DNA of 64,000 nt, from positions 146,865 to 210,864 of the forward strand of contig NZ_FOGC01000003.1 in NCBI RefSeq assembly GCF_900111105.1, written 5' to 3'. Source of the stretch: Rosenbergiella nectarea (GTDB lineage: Bacteria; Pseudomonadota; Gammaproteobacteria; Enterobacterales; Enterobacteriaceae). Of this stretch, positions 54,272 through 63,112 are shown one piece after another. Made by a program: the position numbers and the translations under genes. The stretch's first letter is position 1; every line of letters starts with the position of its first letter. Under the pieces are notes generated by a model, which searched no databases, was not told the DNA's origin, and saw only the letters and a program-made list of their open reading frames with translations.

Positions 54272-54943
54272 ATGTCCGGAATACAGCCGACTAAAGCCGT
54301 CATTTTTGATATGGATGGTATTTTAATTAACTCAGAACCTTATTGGAAAACCGCCGAACAAATTGTGTTTGCGGCGCATGGTATTGACCCGGCAATACAA
54401 CAGCAACTCCCTGACACCACTGGGTTACGTATTGATCAGGTGGTTAAGTTATGGCTACAGGTGGCAGGCAATAAAAGCGCAAGCGCCACCCTAATAACTC
54501 AGCAGATAATCGAATTTGTGATTGATAAAATCAAGGACGAGCGGCCACTGCTGCCTGGCGTTAAACACGCATTACAGTTATGCCAACAATCTGGCGTCAA
54601 GATTGGGTTGGCGTCTGCCTCACCGATTTCAATGATCACGACCGTCGTCAGTCTGTTTGAGTTAACCCCCTATTTTATTACCCTCTCCTCTGCTGAAGCC
54701 TTACCCTATAGTAAACCGCATCCACAAGTCTATTTGAACGCGGCGAAAGCCCTCGGTGTCGACCCTCTTCATTGCTTAGCGATTGAAGATTCGGTTAACG
54801 GGATGGTCGCCGCCAAAGCGGCACGGATGAAAGTGTTCACGGTGCCTGCACATGAGCAGTCAGAGTGGTCGGTATGGGCCTTAGCAGACCTTAAGCTTCC
54901 CTCTCTGAACGCGTTGACATTAGAAATGTTGCAAGGCAAGTAA
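54272..54943 (+). CDS. hxpB: Hexitol phosphatase HxpB (YniC), HAD family
   Basis: 223 aa. HAD hydrolase with motif I FDMDGILINSEP (nucleophile and acid Asp), motif II SAS, and motif III/IV KPHPQVYLNAAKALGV ... AIEDSVNG. The E. coli enzyme dephosphorylates 2-deoxyglucose-6-P and hexitol phosphates. GGAG precedes the start. Confidence 0.95.
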   Translation: MSGIQPTKAVIFDMDGILINSEPYWKTAEQIVFAAHGIDPAIQQQLPDTTGLRIDQVVKLWLQVAGNKSASATLITQQIIEFVIDKIKDERPLLPGVKHALQLCQQSGVKIGLASASPISMITTVVSLFELTPYFITLSSAEALPYSKPHPQVYLNAAKALGVDPLHCLAIEDSVNGMVAAKAARMKVFTVPAHEQSEWSVWALADLKLPSLNALTLEMLQGK

Positions 54944-54971
54944 TGCGATAACTCTTGTTACAACGTCACTA

Positions 54972-55000
54972 TTCACAAACACTGTATACTTATCTATACT
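54972..55000 (+). promoter_or_regulatory. ydjM promoter
   Basis: TTCACA (54972-54977), 17-bp spacer, TATACT (54995-55000). Start point expected near 55007, inside the LexA-like box. Confidence 0.65.
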
Positions 55001-55016
55001 GGACGTATTTCCAGTT
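54997..55016 (+). promoter_or_regulatory. LexA-like box of ydjM (variant)
   Basis: TACTGGACGTATTTCCAGTT keeps the core CTG-N10-CAG, overlapping the -10 and start point. E. coli ydjM has LexA boxes here; the present box has CTGG/CCAG in place of the canonical CTGT/ACAG, changed symmetrically in both halves. Confidence 0.5.
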
Positions 55017-55032
55017 TTAAGTGTATTCGCTC

Positions 55033-55617
55033 ATGACCGCCGAAGGCCATTTATTGTTTGCGCTGGCGACCGCTGTCGCCGCTAAACGCTATGATTTAAC
55101 TCCAATAATAAGTACCGCCGATTGGTGGCACCTTATTCCGGCGTGTTTACTCACCAGCCTGCTTCCCGATATTGACCATCCTAAGTCATTATTAGGGCAG
55201 CGACTGCGCTGGATCTCATTACCGATTTCACGGATCGTTGGTCATCGTGGGTTCACCCACAGCTTAATCGCCGTGTTAATCGGTGTTTTTCTTTTACTGA
55301 ACAAACTTCCTACGAACCTGTTTATCCCCAGCGATGTCATTCAAGGCATGGTATTGGGATATTTAAGTCATATTCTTGCCGATATGCTCACTCCAGCAGG
55401 GGTGCCGCTGCTCTGGCCTTGCCGCTGGCGTTTTAGGCTACCGATCCTACCTTCGTCGAAACATCCCCAACCAGAACGCTATTTCTGTATTGCGTTATTA
55501 ACCTTTACGGTATTGACCCCAGAGAGTCTCACTAAGCAATGGATTACCGTCGGGTCACAGCAAATGAATCAAACTTGGCAGCAATGGTCACCGCTGTTGT
55601 GGCGTTTTCCCCGCTGA
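55033..55617 (+). CDS. ydjM: LexA-regulated membrane-bound metal-dependent hydrolase family protein YdjM
   Basis: 194 aa from ATG 55033 (MTAEGHLLFALATAV), the family start. DUF457/YdjM-type membrane protein with conserved motifs LLPDIDHPKS, GHRGFTHSL and YLSHILADMLTPAGVPLLWP, whose His/Asp residues suggest a metal site. In E. coli it belongs to the SOS regulon. Start codon has no strong ribosome site. Confidence 0.9.
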   Translation: MTAEGHLLFALATAVAAKRYDLTPIISTADWWHLIPACLLTSLLPDIDHPKSLLGQRLRWISLPISRIVGHRGFTHSLIAVLIGVFLLLNKLPTNLFIPSDVIQGMVLGYLSHILADMLTPAGVPLLWPCRWRFRLPILPSSKHPQPERYFCIALLTFTVLTPESLTKQWITVGSQQMNQTWQQWSPLLWRFPR

Positions 55618-55737
55618 AGATGAAAAAGTTATAAAGTAGATCTGTTAGTTATAAGCATTGGATGTACTCGACATGGTAAAGTTTGCCCCTTTTTAGTCGC
55701 CACACTGCCGAGTCGGGCACGCTATGTTGAGGTATTC

Positions 55738-57132
55738 ATGGATTGGTCGTTAGTCATTAATATTGGGGTTTTCGTTTTACTGTTATGGATTTTATCAGCA
55801 ATTGGTAATGATAAGTGGAGCTTATCTAAGCGCGTATTCAGTGGTCTGATCATTGGTGTACTGTTTGGTGTTGGCTTACAGGCAGTCTATGGTGTAGAGA
55901 GTTCAGTAATCACCACCTCTATTAGCTGGTTTAATATTGTTGGCAACGGTTATGTACAACTGCTGCAAATGGTGGTTATGCCGCTGGTATTTGCCTCCAT
56001 TCTTAGCGCGGTAGCACGCTTACATAATGCGAGCTCACTCGGCAGAATTAGCTTTTTAACCATTGCCGTACTCCTATTTACCACCGCTATCGCTGCCTTA
56101 GTCGCCGTGTTCGTCACAGGGTTATTCAAACTCAATGCCGAAGGCTTAGTTCAGGGCGTAAAAGAAACTGCGCGACTCAATGCGATTCAAAGCCACTATG
56201 CTGGGCAAGTCGCCGACTTAACCGTACCACAGTTGATTCTCTCTTTTATCCCTAAAAACCCGTTTGCTGAACTGACCGGCGCCAGCCCGACATCGATCAT
56301 TAGTGTGGTTATTTTCGCGGTATTCTTAGGCGCAGCCGCTATTCAATTAGTGAAGGATAGCCCTGAGAAAGGTCAGCGTGTGTTAGCCGCTATCGAGATT
56401 TTACAAGCTTGGGTAATGAAGTTAGTGCGTCTGATTATGCGTCTCACCCCTTATGGCGTGATGGCATTGATGACTAAAGTCGTTGCGACCTCTAATTATC
56501 ACGATATCGTTAAGTTGGGAACCTTCGTGATCGCTTCCTATTTGGGCCTGTTAATCATGTTCGCAGTGCATGCTCTATTACTGGCGATTAATGGTATTAA
56601 CCCGATCCGCTACTTCCGTAAAGTCTGGCCAGTGATTAGCTTTGCCTTTACGAGTCGTTCAAGTGCAGCATCGATCCCACTGAGTATCGAAGCCCAACAG
56701 AAACGTCTCGGCACGCCAGAGTCTATCGCCAGTTTCTCTGCTTCGTTTGGGGCAACTATTGGGCAAAACGGCTGTGCTGGCTTATACCCTGCAATGCTTG
56801 CCGTGATGATCGCTCCAACCATGGGCATTAATCCTTTCGAACCTATGTGGATTGCAACCCTGGTGGGCCTAGTCACCTTAAGTTCAGTGGGTGTCGCCGG
56901 GGTTGGCGGCGGAGCAACGTTTGCCGCGCTGATCGTCTTACCGACGTTGGGCTTACCTGTCACCTTGGTCGCTTTATTAATCTCTATTGAGCCACTGATC
57001 GATATGGGAAGAACCGCCTTAAATGTTAATGGTTCAATGACCGCTGGGACCTTAACGAGTCGCTGGTTAAAACAGACGGACCAATCGGTTATGGAAAGGG
57101 AGCAGCACGAAGAGACTTCGATTCAATCGTAG
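55738..57132 (+). CDS. tcyP: Cystine/sulfocysteine:cation symporter TcyP (YdjN)
   Basis: 464 aa (E. coli 463), dicarboxylate/amino acid:cation symporter family with 8 helices and two re-entrant hairpins; the serine-rich motif [15 protein letters not shown] and [11 protein letters not shown] are at the substrate site. Takes up L-cystine. Followed by a bidirectional terminator and convergent osmE. Confidence 0.95.
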   Translation: MDWSLVINIGVFVLLLWILSAIGNDKWSLSKRVFSGLIIGVLFGVGLQAVYGVESSVITTSISWFNIVGNGYVQLLQMVVMPLVFASILSAVARLHNASSLGRISFLTIAVLLFTTAIAALVAVFVTGLFKLNAEGLVQGVKETARLNAIQSHYAGQVADLTVPQLILSFIPKNPFAELTGASPTSIISVVIFAVFLGAAAIQLVKDSPEKGQRVLAAIEILQAWVMKLVRLIMRLTPYGVMALMTKVVATSNYHDIVKLGTFVIASYLGLLIMFAVHALLLAINGINPIRYFRKVWPVISFAFTSRSSAASIPLSIEAQQKRLGTPESIASFSASFGATIGQNGCAGLYPAMLAVMIAPTMGINPFEPMWIATLVGLVTLSSVGVAGVGGGATFAALIVLPTLGLPVTLVALLISIEPLIDMGRTALNVNGSMTAGTLTSRWLKQTDQSVMEREQHEETSIQS

Positions 57133-57138
57133 AAAAAA

Positions 57139-57162
57139 GGGCCAGAAGTTGGCCCTTTTTTT
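57139..57162. terminator. Bidirectional terminator between tcyP and osmE
   Basis: GGGCCA-GAAGT-TGGCCC with T-runs on both sides (TTTTTTT on plus, TTTTTTCT on minus), between convergent genes. Confidence 0.92.
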
Positions 57163-57164
57163 GA

Positions 57165-57506
57165 TTATTGCTGAGCCACCTGTGGGTCGGTGTCGTACTC
57201 TTGGCAGCTTTGGAAGCCGTAGTTCATGACACGGTCACTACCATTGTAGCTGACGAAATAAGTGACTGGCTTGTTATCAGTCCCTTTCCCGATAACATAG
57301 GTTTCACAGGTTCCGCGCGCATGAACCATCGTGATATCGGTTGAAGGCGTACCGGCAATTTGATGCACTTGCTGACGGCTCATGCCCTTCTTCACATTCT
57401 TCACGACTGGTTGTGTGACATAGCTTTCTGCTTGACGATACGTAGTACAACCACTCAGTACCGCTAACGCTAAACCGCCTACCATAATGCCCGTTAATTT
57501 CTTCAT
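57165..57506 (-). CDS. osmE: Osmotically inducible lipoprotein OsmE
   Basis: 113 aa from the ATG at 57506 preceded by AGAGGGA. Lipobox LSGC with acylated C20, then a SmpA/OmlA-like domain (VVKNVKKGMSRQQVHQIAGTPS, HARGTCETYVIG). Outer-membrane lipoprotein; exact role unknown. The longer frame to 57521 was rejected as MQRDF precedes the ribosome site. Confidence 0.95.
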   Translation of the reverse strand: MKKLTGIMVGGLALAVLSGCTTYRQAESYVTQPVVKNVKKGMSRQQVHQIAGTPSTDITMVHARGTCETYVIGKGTDNKPVTYFVSYNGSDRVMNYGFQSCQEYDTDPQVAQQ

Positions 57507-57693
57507 AAAGTCCCTCTGCAAATAGCAATCATTGAGTTAGATTTATTCGTAATAATTTAAACATTTTTAAGTGTAGACATAGATTTTCGGCAAAACAAAT
57601 AGTTAACATAGATCTTTAAGGGGTAAATGGCTATCCTTGCCCACTACCACGCTGCATTACCGCTTTATTATCGAATCATATGATTGAGGATCC

Positions 57694-58896
57694 ATGTCGA
57701 CGACTCACACTCCACGTATGGCGCTTGCCATTCCACTCGGGCTAATGGCCGGCCTAGGCCCACTTTGTATTGACCTCTATTTACCCGCGCTACCCCAACT
57801 GGCCACTGACTTAGCGGTCCCTACTGCAAGCGCACAGCTTAGTCTTACTGCCGGTCTGCTGGGGCTAGGTTTCGGTCAGCTTCTGTTTGGCCCCTTGAGT
57901 GATAAATATGGGCGGTGTAAACCCTTATTAATTTCGCTATGTATTCTACTTCTTGCCTCCATTGCCTGTTCATTCGCTCAAACACTGCCTCAGCTCTTAA
58001 CCGCACGCTTATTTCAAGGTTTGGGAGGGGCTGGAGGGGCGGTCTTATCACGAGCAGTCGCTCGCGATCGGTTTAGCGGCCATGAATTAACACGCTTTTT
58101 CGCTATGCTACTGTTAGTCAATGGATTAGCCCCTATCCTAGCGCCAATTATTGGAGGGTTTCTCACCGCCTATATGAGCTGGCGCGGGATCTTTCTGGTC
58201 TTAGCAGGGATTACCGTTGTACTACTTTACTTAGCCAAAACCAGAATCGAAGAGAGTTTAGTCGTTGAAAAACGTAGTCAAGGCTCGTTATTCAGTGCGT
58301 GGAAATTATTGATTGATGTGATCCGTCACCGTCCGTTCATGGGCTTTTGTTTAACACAGGGCTTTATGATGTCCGGGATGTTTGCCTATATCGGTGCTTC
58401 GCCCTTTGTGTTGCAAGAAACTTACGGCTTATCCCCCCAAAACTTTAGTTTATGTTTCGCGTTAAACGGCTTCGGGCTGATCCTCGCCTCACAAATCAGT
58501 TCTCGACTGTGTCCTAAATTTGGCGAATATACGATTTTACGTTGCGGCTTGATCATCGCTTTTATCGCATCGAGTTGCTTACTGATCAGTGGACTTTTAC
58601 ACGCCAGCTTGCCGGTGTTCCTCGTCGCGCTATTCTTTAGTATTGCCAGTAACGCGATAATCTCTACAACGGCATCGTCACTCGCCATGCAAAGCCAAGG
58701 TCACCGTGCAGGCAGTGCTTCCGCCGTCATTGGTGTGACCATGTTCACCTTAGGGTCTATCGCCATTCCCATTACCGGTATTGGCGGTTCTTCAGCACTC
58801 GCAATGGGAGCAACGATTTTTGGCTGCTTTATGATGGCAATCATTATGTTTATCTTTGTTGCGAAGAAACCAGAAATCGTGCAAAAAAGACATTAA
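57694..58896 (+). CDS. Bcr/CflA family multidrug efflux MFS transporter
   Basis: 400 aa, 12 helices. Start [28 protein letters not shown], the loop motif [13 protein letters not shown] and motif C region ([15 protein letters not shown]) are typical of the Bcr/CflA drug:H+ antiporter subfamily. Which member it is cannot be told from the sequence; it is not at the E. coli bcr locus. Plus strand between osmE and nadE, probably its own transcription unit. Confidence 0.88.
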   Translation: MSTTHTPRMALAIPLGLMAGLGPLCIDLYLPALPQLATDLAVPTASAQLSLTAGLLGLGFGQLLFGPLSDKYGRCKPLLISLCILLLASIACSFAQTLPQLLTARLFQGLGGAGGAVLSRAVARDRFSGHELTRFFAMLLLVNGLAPILAPIIGGFLTAYMSWRGIFLVLAGITVVLLYLAKTRIEESLVVEKRSQGSLFSAWKLLIDVIRHRPFMGFCLTQGFMMSGMFAYIGASPFVLQETYGLSPQNFSLCFALNGFGLILASQISSRLCPKFGEYTILRCGLIIAFIASSCLLISGLLHASLPVFLVALFFSIASNAIISTTASSLAMQSQGHRAGSASAVIGVTMFTLGSIAIPITGIGGSSALAMGATIFGCFMMAIIMFIFVAKKPEIVQKRH

Positions 58897-58973
58897 ATTC
58901 ACTCTCCCTTCTCTATCCGAGGGGAGATCATAGCGTTTCCCTAACGCTCAACCCGCTTATCAGAGGTTTTGCC

Positions 58974-59801
58974 ATGTCTCTACAGCAAGAAATTATTCAA
59001 GCCTTAGGCGTCAAACCCACCATCAATCCTGAAGAAGAAGTTAGACGTAGTGTCGATTTTTTAAAAAATTATCTTACGCATTATACTGGCTTACGTTCTT
59101 TGGTGCTCGGGATCAGCGGAGGCCAAGACTCTACACTCACTGGAAAGCTGTGCCAATTAGCCATCAATGAATTGCGTGGTGAATTAAACGATCAACGCTA
59201 TCAGTTTATTGCGGTGCGTCTGCCCTACGGCACGCAAGCCGACGAGCAAGATTGTCAAGATGCCTTAGCGTTTATCCAACCGGATAAAACGTTGGTAGTC
59301 AATATTAAAGAGTCAGTGCTCGCCAGTGAACGCGCGTTGAAGGAGGCGGGTATTATCGTTTCAGATTTTGTTCGCGGTAACGAAAAAGCCCGTGAACGGA
59401 TGAAGACGCAGTACAGCATCGCGGGAATGACCCAAGGGGTAGTGGTCGGTACCGATCATGCAGCCGAAGCGGTGACGGGGTTCTTTACCAAATACGGTGA
59501 CGGTGGTACAGATATTAATCCATTGTTCCGACTTAACAAACAGCAAGGCAAACAGTGCCTAAAATATTTAGGTTGTCCAGAACACCTCTACCTCAAGCAC
59601 CCCACTGCCGATCTCGAAGATGATCGCCCTGGTCTTCAGGATGAAGTCGCGCTAGGCGTTACTTATGCTGATATCGATGCCTATCTAGAGGGGAAAACGA
59701 TTGCCACTGAACGTGCGGCGATTATTGAAAACTGGTATACCAAAACTGAACATAAACGTCGGACCCCGATAACCGTTTTCGATGACTTTTGGCAGAAATA
59801 A
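58974..59801 (+). CDS. nadE: NH3-dependent NAD+ synthetase
   Basis: 275 aa, E. coli length. ATP-pyrophosphatase fold with the P-loop SGGQDST at residues 48-54. Converts deamido-NAD to NAD using ammonia; there is no glutaminase domain. [17 protein letters not shown] is the substrate-site loop. Confidence 0.98.
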   Translation: MSLQQEIIQALGVKPTINPEEEVRRSVDFLKNYLTHYTGLRSLVLGISGGQDSTLTGKLCQLAINELRGELNDQRYQFIAVRLPYGTQADEQDCQDALAFIQPDKTLVVNIKESVLASERALKEAGIIVSDFVRGNEKARERMKTQYSIAGMTQGVVVGTDHAAEAVTGFFTKYGDGGTDINPLFRLNKQQGKQCLKYLGCPEHLYLKHPTADLEDDRPGLQDEVALGVTYADIDAYLEGKTIATERAAIIENWYTKTEHKRRTPITVFDDFWQK

Positions 59802-59804
59802 TAA

Positions 59805-59829
59805 TACTGCGGAGATAAACTCCGCAGTA
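59805..59829. terminator. Hairpin between nadE and spy
   Basis: Perfect 10-bp arms TACTGCGGAG / CTCCGCAGTA, 5-nt loop, between convergent genes. No T-run of length, so terminator activity is less certain. Confidence 0.6.
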
Positions 59830-59836
59830 ATAGTCA

Positions 59837-60316
59837 TTAGTCTTGCTGAGGTGCCGCATCTGGCGCTGGGTGTTTGAAATTTTTCATTTTTTCATAATTT
59901 GCTTGATACTGTTTCTTCTGATCAGCGGTCAATAGATTATAGATTTTACTGTCCGTCTCTAGGCGATTTACCATACGTTGTTTGTCTAACGCTGCGTGAC
60001 TATCGGCCAGCGATTGAGCTTTTGCTGCATCAAATTTTTCGGCTGTGATCAGGTCAAACGCCGCTTGACGGTCCGCTTTAGAAGGATGAGTCAGATTTTT
60101 ACGCCCTTCAGCAAGAATACTATGAATCTGTTGTTTTTGAGCATCAGTCAACACAATCCCTTTCATAAGCATCATTTCCGGTGCGCCATGAGGACGCTTT
60201 TTCATATGGGAATGTTCATTGGGGGTTGCACTTAATGGAGCCGTCTCCGCGTAGACCATTGATGCTGAACCCATCAATAAAGAACTCGCTAATAATAATG
60301 ATGTTACTTTACGCAT
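59837..60316 (-). CDS. spy: Periplasmic ATP-independent chaperone Spy
   Basis: 159 aa with a signal peptide (1-23, ending VYA). Spy/CpxP family with two LTxxQ motifs, LTDAQ at 56-60 and LTADQ at 129-133, and a helical cradle between. The start MRKVTSLLLAS and location after nadE match E. coli Spy (161 aa). Induced by envelope stress through CpxR and BaeR; a CpxR-like site lies 90-105 bp upstream. Confidence 0.92.
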   Translation of the reverse strand: MRKVTSLLLASSLLMGSASMVYAETAPLSATPNEHSHMKKRPHGAPEMMLMKGIVLTDAQKQQIHSILAEGRKNLTHPSKADRQAAFDLITAEKFDAAKAQSLADSHAALDKQRMVNRLETDSKIYNLLTADQKKQYQANYEKMKNFKHPAPDAAPQQD

Positions 60317-60406
60317 CTTAGTTTCCTTAAATTATCGACAACCACGAGAATGTCGTGAACACGGAAGTAATCTTAAGAGATCCATTGTCAAGCAACGCGC
60401 AGTTCA

Positions 60407-60421
60407 GTAAAAACCTGCAAA
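60407..60421. promoter_or_regulatory. CpxR-box candidate upstream of spy
   Basis: GTAAAAACCTGCAAA fits GTAAA-N5-GTAAA with one mismatch (plus strand). Confidence 0.4.
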
Positions 60422-60504
60422 CATTCGCCCTGCACATTCCACCCTCTTGCAACCATTGCAAAGTCCAGCACATAATTCTGTTAAGATTGCGTTAATAGCG
60501 CCAA

Positions 60505-61944
60505 TTATCCTGCATCGCCCTGATTAAAATAATCCGTCTGCTGTGCCGGCGGCTCTGGTTTAAGCGTGATGGTATTCGAGGTTGCACGTTTTTTGCCATT
60601 ATCCACCGTCACCGCGAGATGATACTCATTCTTCGCACCGGGCGTGTCATCCCATGCAGGCAGGATAATCGTCCACCCCGTTATTTGTTGGGGATTAGCG
60701 GGTGGCGTTAAACTGAGTTCCCGCGTATCGCCTTGCCACTCGACATGTTTAATCGATTTATCAGGCGTAGCTTGCACCACTAGGGCAATAGAATCCCCCG
60801 AATTAAGCTGCCATGGCGGAGTGGCCAGATAGACCGAGAAGGTTTGACGCTTACGATAGCTCATCACTGGCAGATTATTTCGGGTCACAACATCATACCG
60901 ACTCCCAAATAGCGAACGCGCCTCAGCCACGGCATAAGGGGACAGTTGTTGCGAGAGAGATTGGCCAAAATGATAGTTGAGATTGAGGCCGAAGACATCT
61001 TGACTGGTTCCACCAGAGCCTTCCTTATGGGAGGCTGACACCGTCACCAAGGGGATCGGCGTATAGGTTACTCCCACTGACATGCTGCGTGGATTATTGT
61101 AATAATTCCCATCATTGAAGATATCGATACCTTGTCCTAGGTATTGTTGCCACGAAACGGTCACCCCCAGCTGCTGATAGAACGGTAGATAGCCTTGGCT
61201 TGTAATATCATAGCCGCGTGCCATACGCTGAGATTGACTCGCGGAGATGTTTTTCCACCCCGATAATGGCGTGTAATAATTCGCTGAGAAACGCAGGAAA
61301 TGACTCCATAGCTCTGTGCCAAGAGAACCTCGTTGCTGATTATGGGTAAAGAGTTGATCTAAAAACGCGTTATAGCCAAATAACCACTGATTGTTGGAGA
61401 AGCGTTGCCCTAGCCCTGCACTGCCTACCGTGCCTAACGTACTTTCGTTAACGGAGAGTTGGCTAAAGGTCAGACGTTGTCCGTTATCACTGAGGGGGGT
61501 GAAAAGCGAACCCGTCGATCCCGTGAATTTACCCTCCATGTCCACATTGAGGCTTAAATTCGCCTGACCAAAGGGAGATAAGAGATGTTCCCCTGTACTG
61601 TCGACCTTTTCCGTAAGTTTATCCCTGACATGATTGAACGCCCACTCGCTGGCGCTGCGTCCAGTGCTCGTTTCGTCGTCTGAATTTTGCAACGACTTTC
61701 CTAAACTGGTGGCGATATCGGTAAGCCGCTGGTCGACTTGAGAGGTGGACGATTGAGACGAACCTAAATCAGGTAGTGCGGCGGTATAGGAAGAATTCTC
61801 CATGGTAGAGCTTGACGCCGACGGATGTAGCATACTGCCTTGCGCACGACTGACGACGAGCAATGGAGAAAGCACCAGCAACACCTTAGTTAAGGATGCA
61901 GTGTCACGCTTAATGTAAAACAATAGGAGCAACTCCTCATTCAA
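60505..61944 (-). CDS. ychO: Inverse autotransporter beta-domain protein YchO (invasin/intimin-like)
   Basis: Up to 479 aa. Signal region (KVLLVLSPLLVV) then a linker rich in Ser, an inverse-autotransporter beta-barrel domain (about 100-350; LSPFGQANLSLNVDMEGKFTGS, GLGQRFSNNQWLFGYNAFLDQ, LRFSANYYTPLSGWK, MARGYDI) and one Ig-like or Big-type C-terminal domain. It follows E. coli YchO over its length. No ATG fits: the frame begins with TTG at 61944, and a TTG at 61923 preceded by GAGGAG is a more likely start. Close to chaC and chaA as in E. coli. Confidence 0.88.
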   Translation of the reverse strand: MNEELLLLFYIKRDTASLTKVLLVLSPLLVVSRAQGSMLHPSASSSTMENSSYTAALPDLGSSQSSTSQVDQRLTDIATSLGKSLQNSDDETSTGRSASEWAFNHVRDKLTEKVDSTGEHLLSPFGQANLSLNVDMEGKFTGSTGSLFTPLSDNGQRLTFSQLSVNESTLGTVGSAGLGQRFSNNQWLFGYNAFLDQLFTHNQQRGSLGTELWSHFLRFSANYYTPLSGWKNISASQSQRMARGYDITSQGYLPFYQQLGVTVSWQQYLGQGIDIFNDGNYYNNPRSMSVGVTYTPIPLVTVSASHKEGSGGTSQDVFGLNLNYHFGQSLSQQLSPYAVAEARSLFGSRYDVVTRNNLPVMSYRKRQTFSVYLATPPWQLNSGDSIALVVQATPDKSIKHVEWQGDTRELSLTPPANPQQITGWTIILPAWDDTPGAKNEYHLAVTVDNGKKRATSNTITLKPEPPAQQTDYFNQGDAG

Positions 61945-62003
61945 TGAAGCGGAGAGATAGGTCCCTTAAGTATATAAGTCGAGAGGTAGATCACAATATC
62001 ATC

Positions 62004-62692
62004 TCATTCCGAAGTTGTAGTGCTCATTTCCATCGATAACCTCATTGCACACTCTGTTAAGGCGGTCATCGTAGGATCGTGAAAGCCATAACGTTGGAAA
62101 GTGTCTATCATCTCTTGTAAGTAAGTGATATTCCTACCCAGAGGGCCTTGAGCGCGTGCAATCGTTCTCGCTTTAGAAATAATACTTTCCTCTGTTTTAA
62201 ACAGAACATGTTGTGGATTCGCGACAAAGACTAAGGCTTCAATAATTTCACCACTCTCGAGGGTAAGAGACTGCCATGACGGTTGATAGCATCCGGTCAA
62301 CATCTCTCTTTTCCACAGCAAAGCCAGCTCTGTTTCCCAATTTTCACAACATAATTTACACGCGCGGCCAGTTGTTCCCCCCCCCCTTTCACCAGCGCCA
62401 GCATACGCCCAGGCGCCTCGGCGGTGCGCCTTCCTGCGATCAAACTTAAGCAAAAATCTCTCGACCATCCTCCTAGATAAGCAGTCACAACACGATCATA
62501 ATCTCATAGCGGATTCCACATTAACGAACCGTAGCCAAACACCCATAGCGGCCCTTTACTCGGCTTATTCATCAGAAAGGTCTGTAACGAAGCAGTACGT
62601 TGTTCTGCAGAAAGCAATAAACTCTCTTCGATAGGGCCAAAAGAAGATTGGCAGTCAGCACTTTTCAAAAACTCTCGGGTTAGCACAACCAC
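62004..62692 (-). pseudogene. chaC: chaC, glutathione-specific gamma-glutamylcyclotransferase, doubly disrupted
   Basis: The frame from about 62692 (TREFLKSADC ... VFGYGSLMWNPL) ends at TGA 62504-62506. The same frame resumes (LGGWSRDFCLSLIAGRR ... GRMLALVKGGG) until a run of ten G on the minus strand (62377-62386), after which the frame shifts by one and continues TTGRACKL ... LLWKREMLTGCY to 62004. With 8 or 11 G the downstream part would be in frame. YGSLMWNP is the ChaC substrate loop. So there are two independent lesions. Intact ChaC degrades glutathione to 5-oxoproline and Cys-Gly. Confidence 0.85.
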
Positions 62693-63112
62693 ACCTCTCC
62701 GCTATTAACACCCCCCTTCATGACAAAGTCCGTGATCAGAGTGAAGGCTCAGGCGTTGTAAAATTCGCAAAAAATCATTTCCTATTACTCACGAGAAGGA
62801 TTTACTGAGCGCGTATCTTAAAAGGATTATTCTAGCCTCTATTTCACCTTTACTGAAACAAACCGGTAAAAACAAAGGTTATAATGACTTTATTACGACA
62901 TTAATCCTCACCATAACTTCGCTAGGCTAATTTTAAAGGTGTTTATTATCAATCTATTGAGAGGAATATTTGGTTTTTCGAAGGCTTCAAGCTAAGTAAA
63001 GCAAAGTAAAACAAAGTGATCTCATTAAAATATTTGCTATAGTTATTATTCCCCCTTTAGGAATATTCTATTGGCGAGTCGACTCTCGCTACACACAGCA
63101 TAAGGAGAACGG
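62693..63112. other. Intergenic region between divergent chaC and chaA
   Basis: 420 bp, AT-rich. No chaB gene or remnant (ChaB lies here in E. coli) was found on either strand. Contains the short direct repeats AAGTAAAGC / AAGTAAAAC / AAGTGA near 62995-63020. The promoters of both genes should be here; AAGGAG lies just before the chaA start. Confidence 0.4.

Noticed and set aside
62377-62386. Ten-G tract considered as a phase-variation switch of chaC
   Set aside because: A separate in-frame TGA upstream also disrupts the gene, so tract slippage alone could not switch it on.
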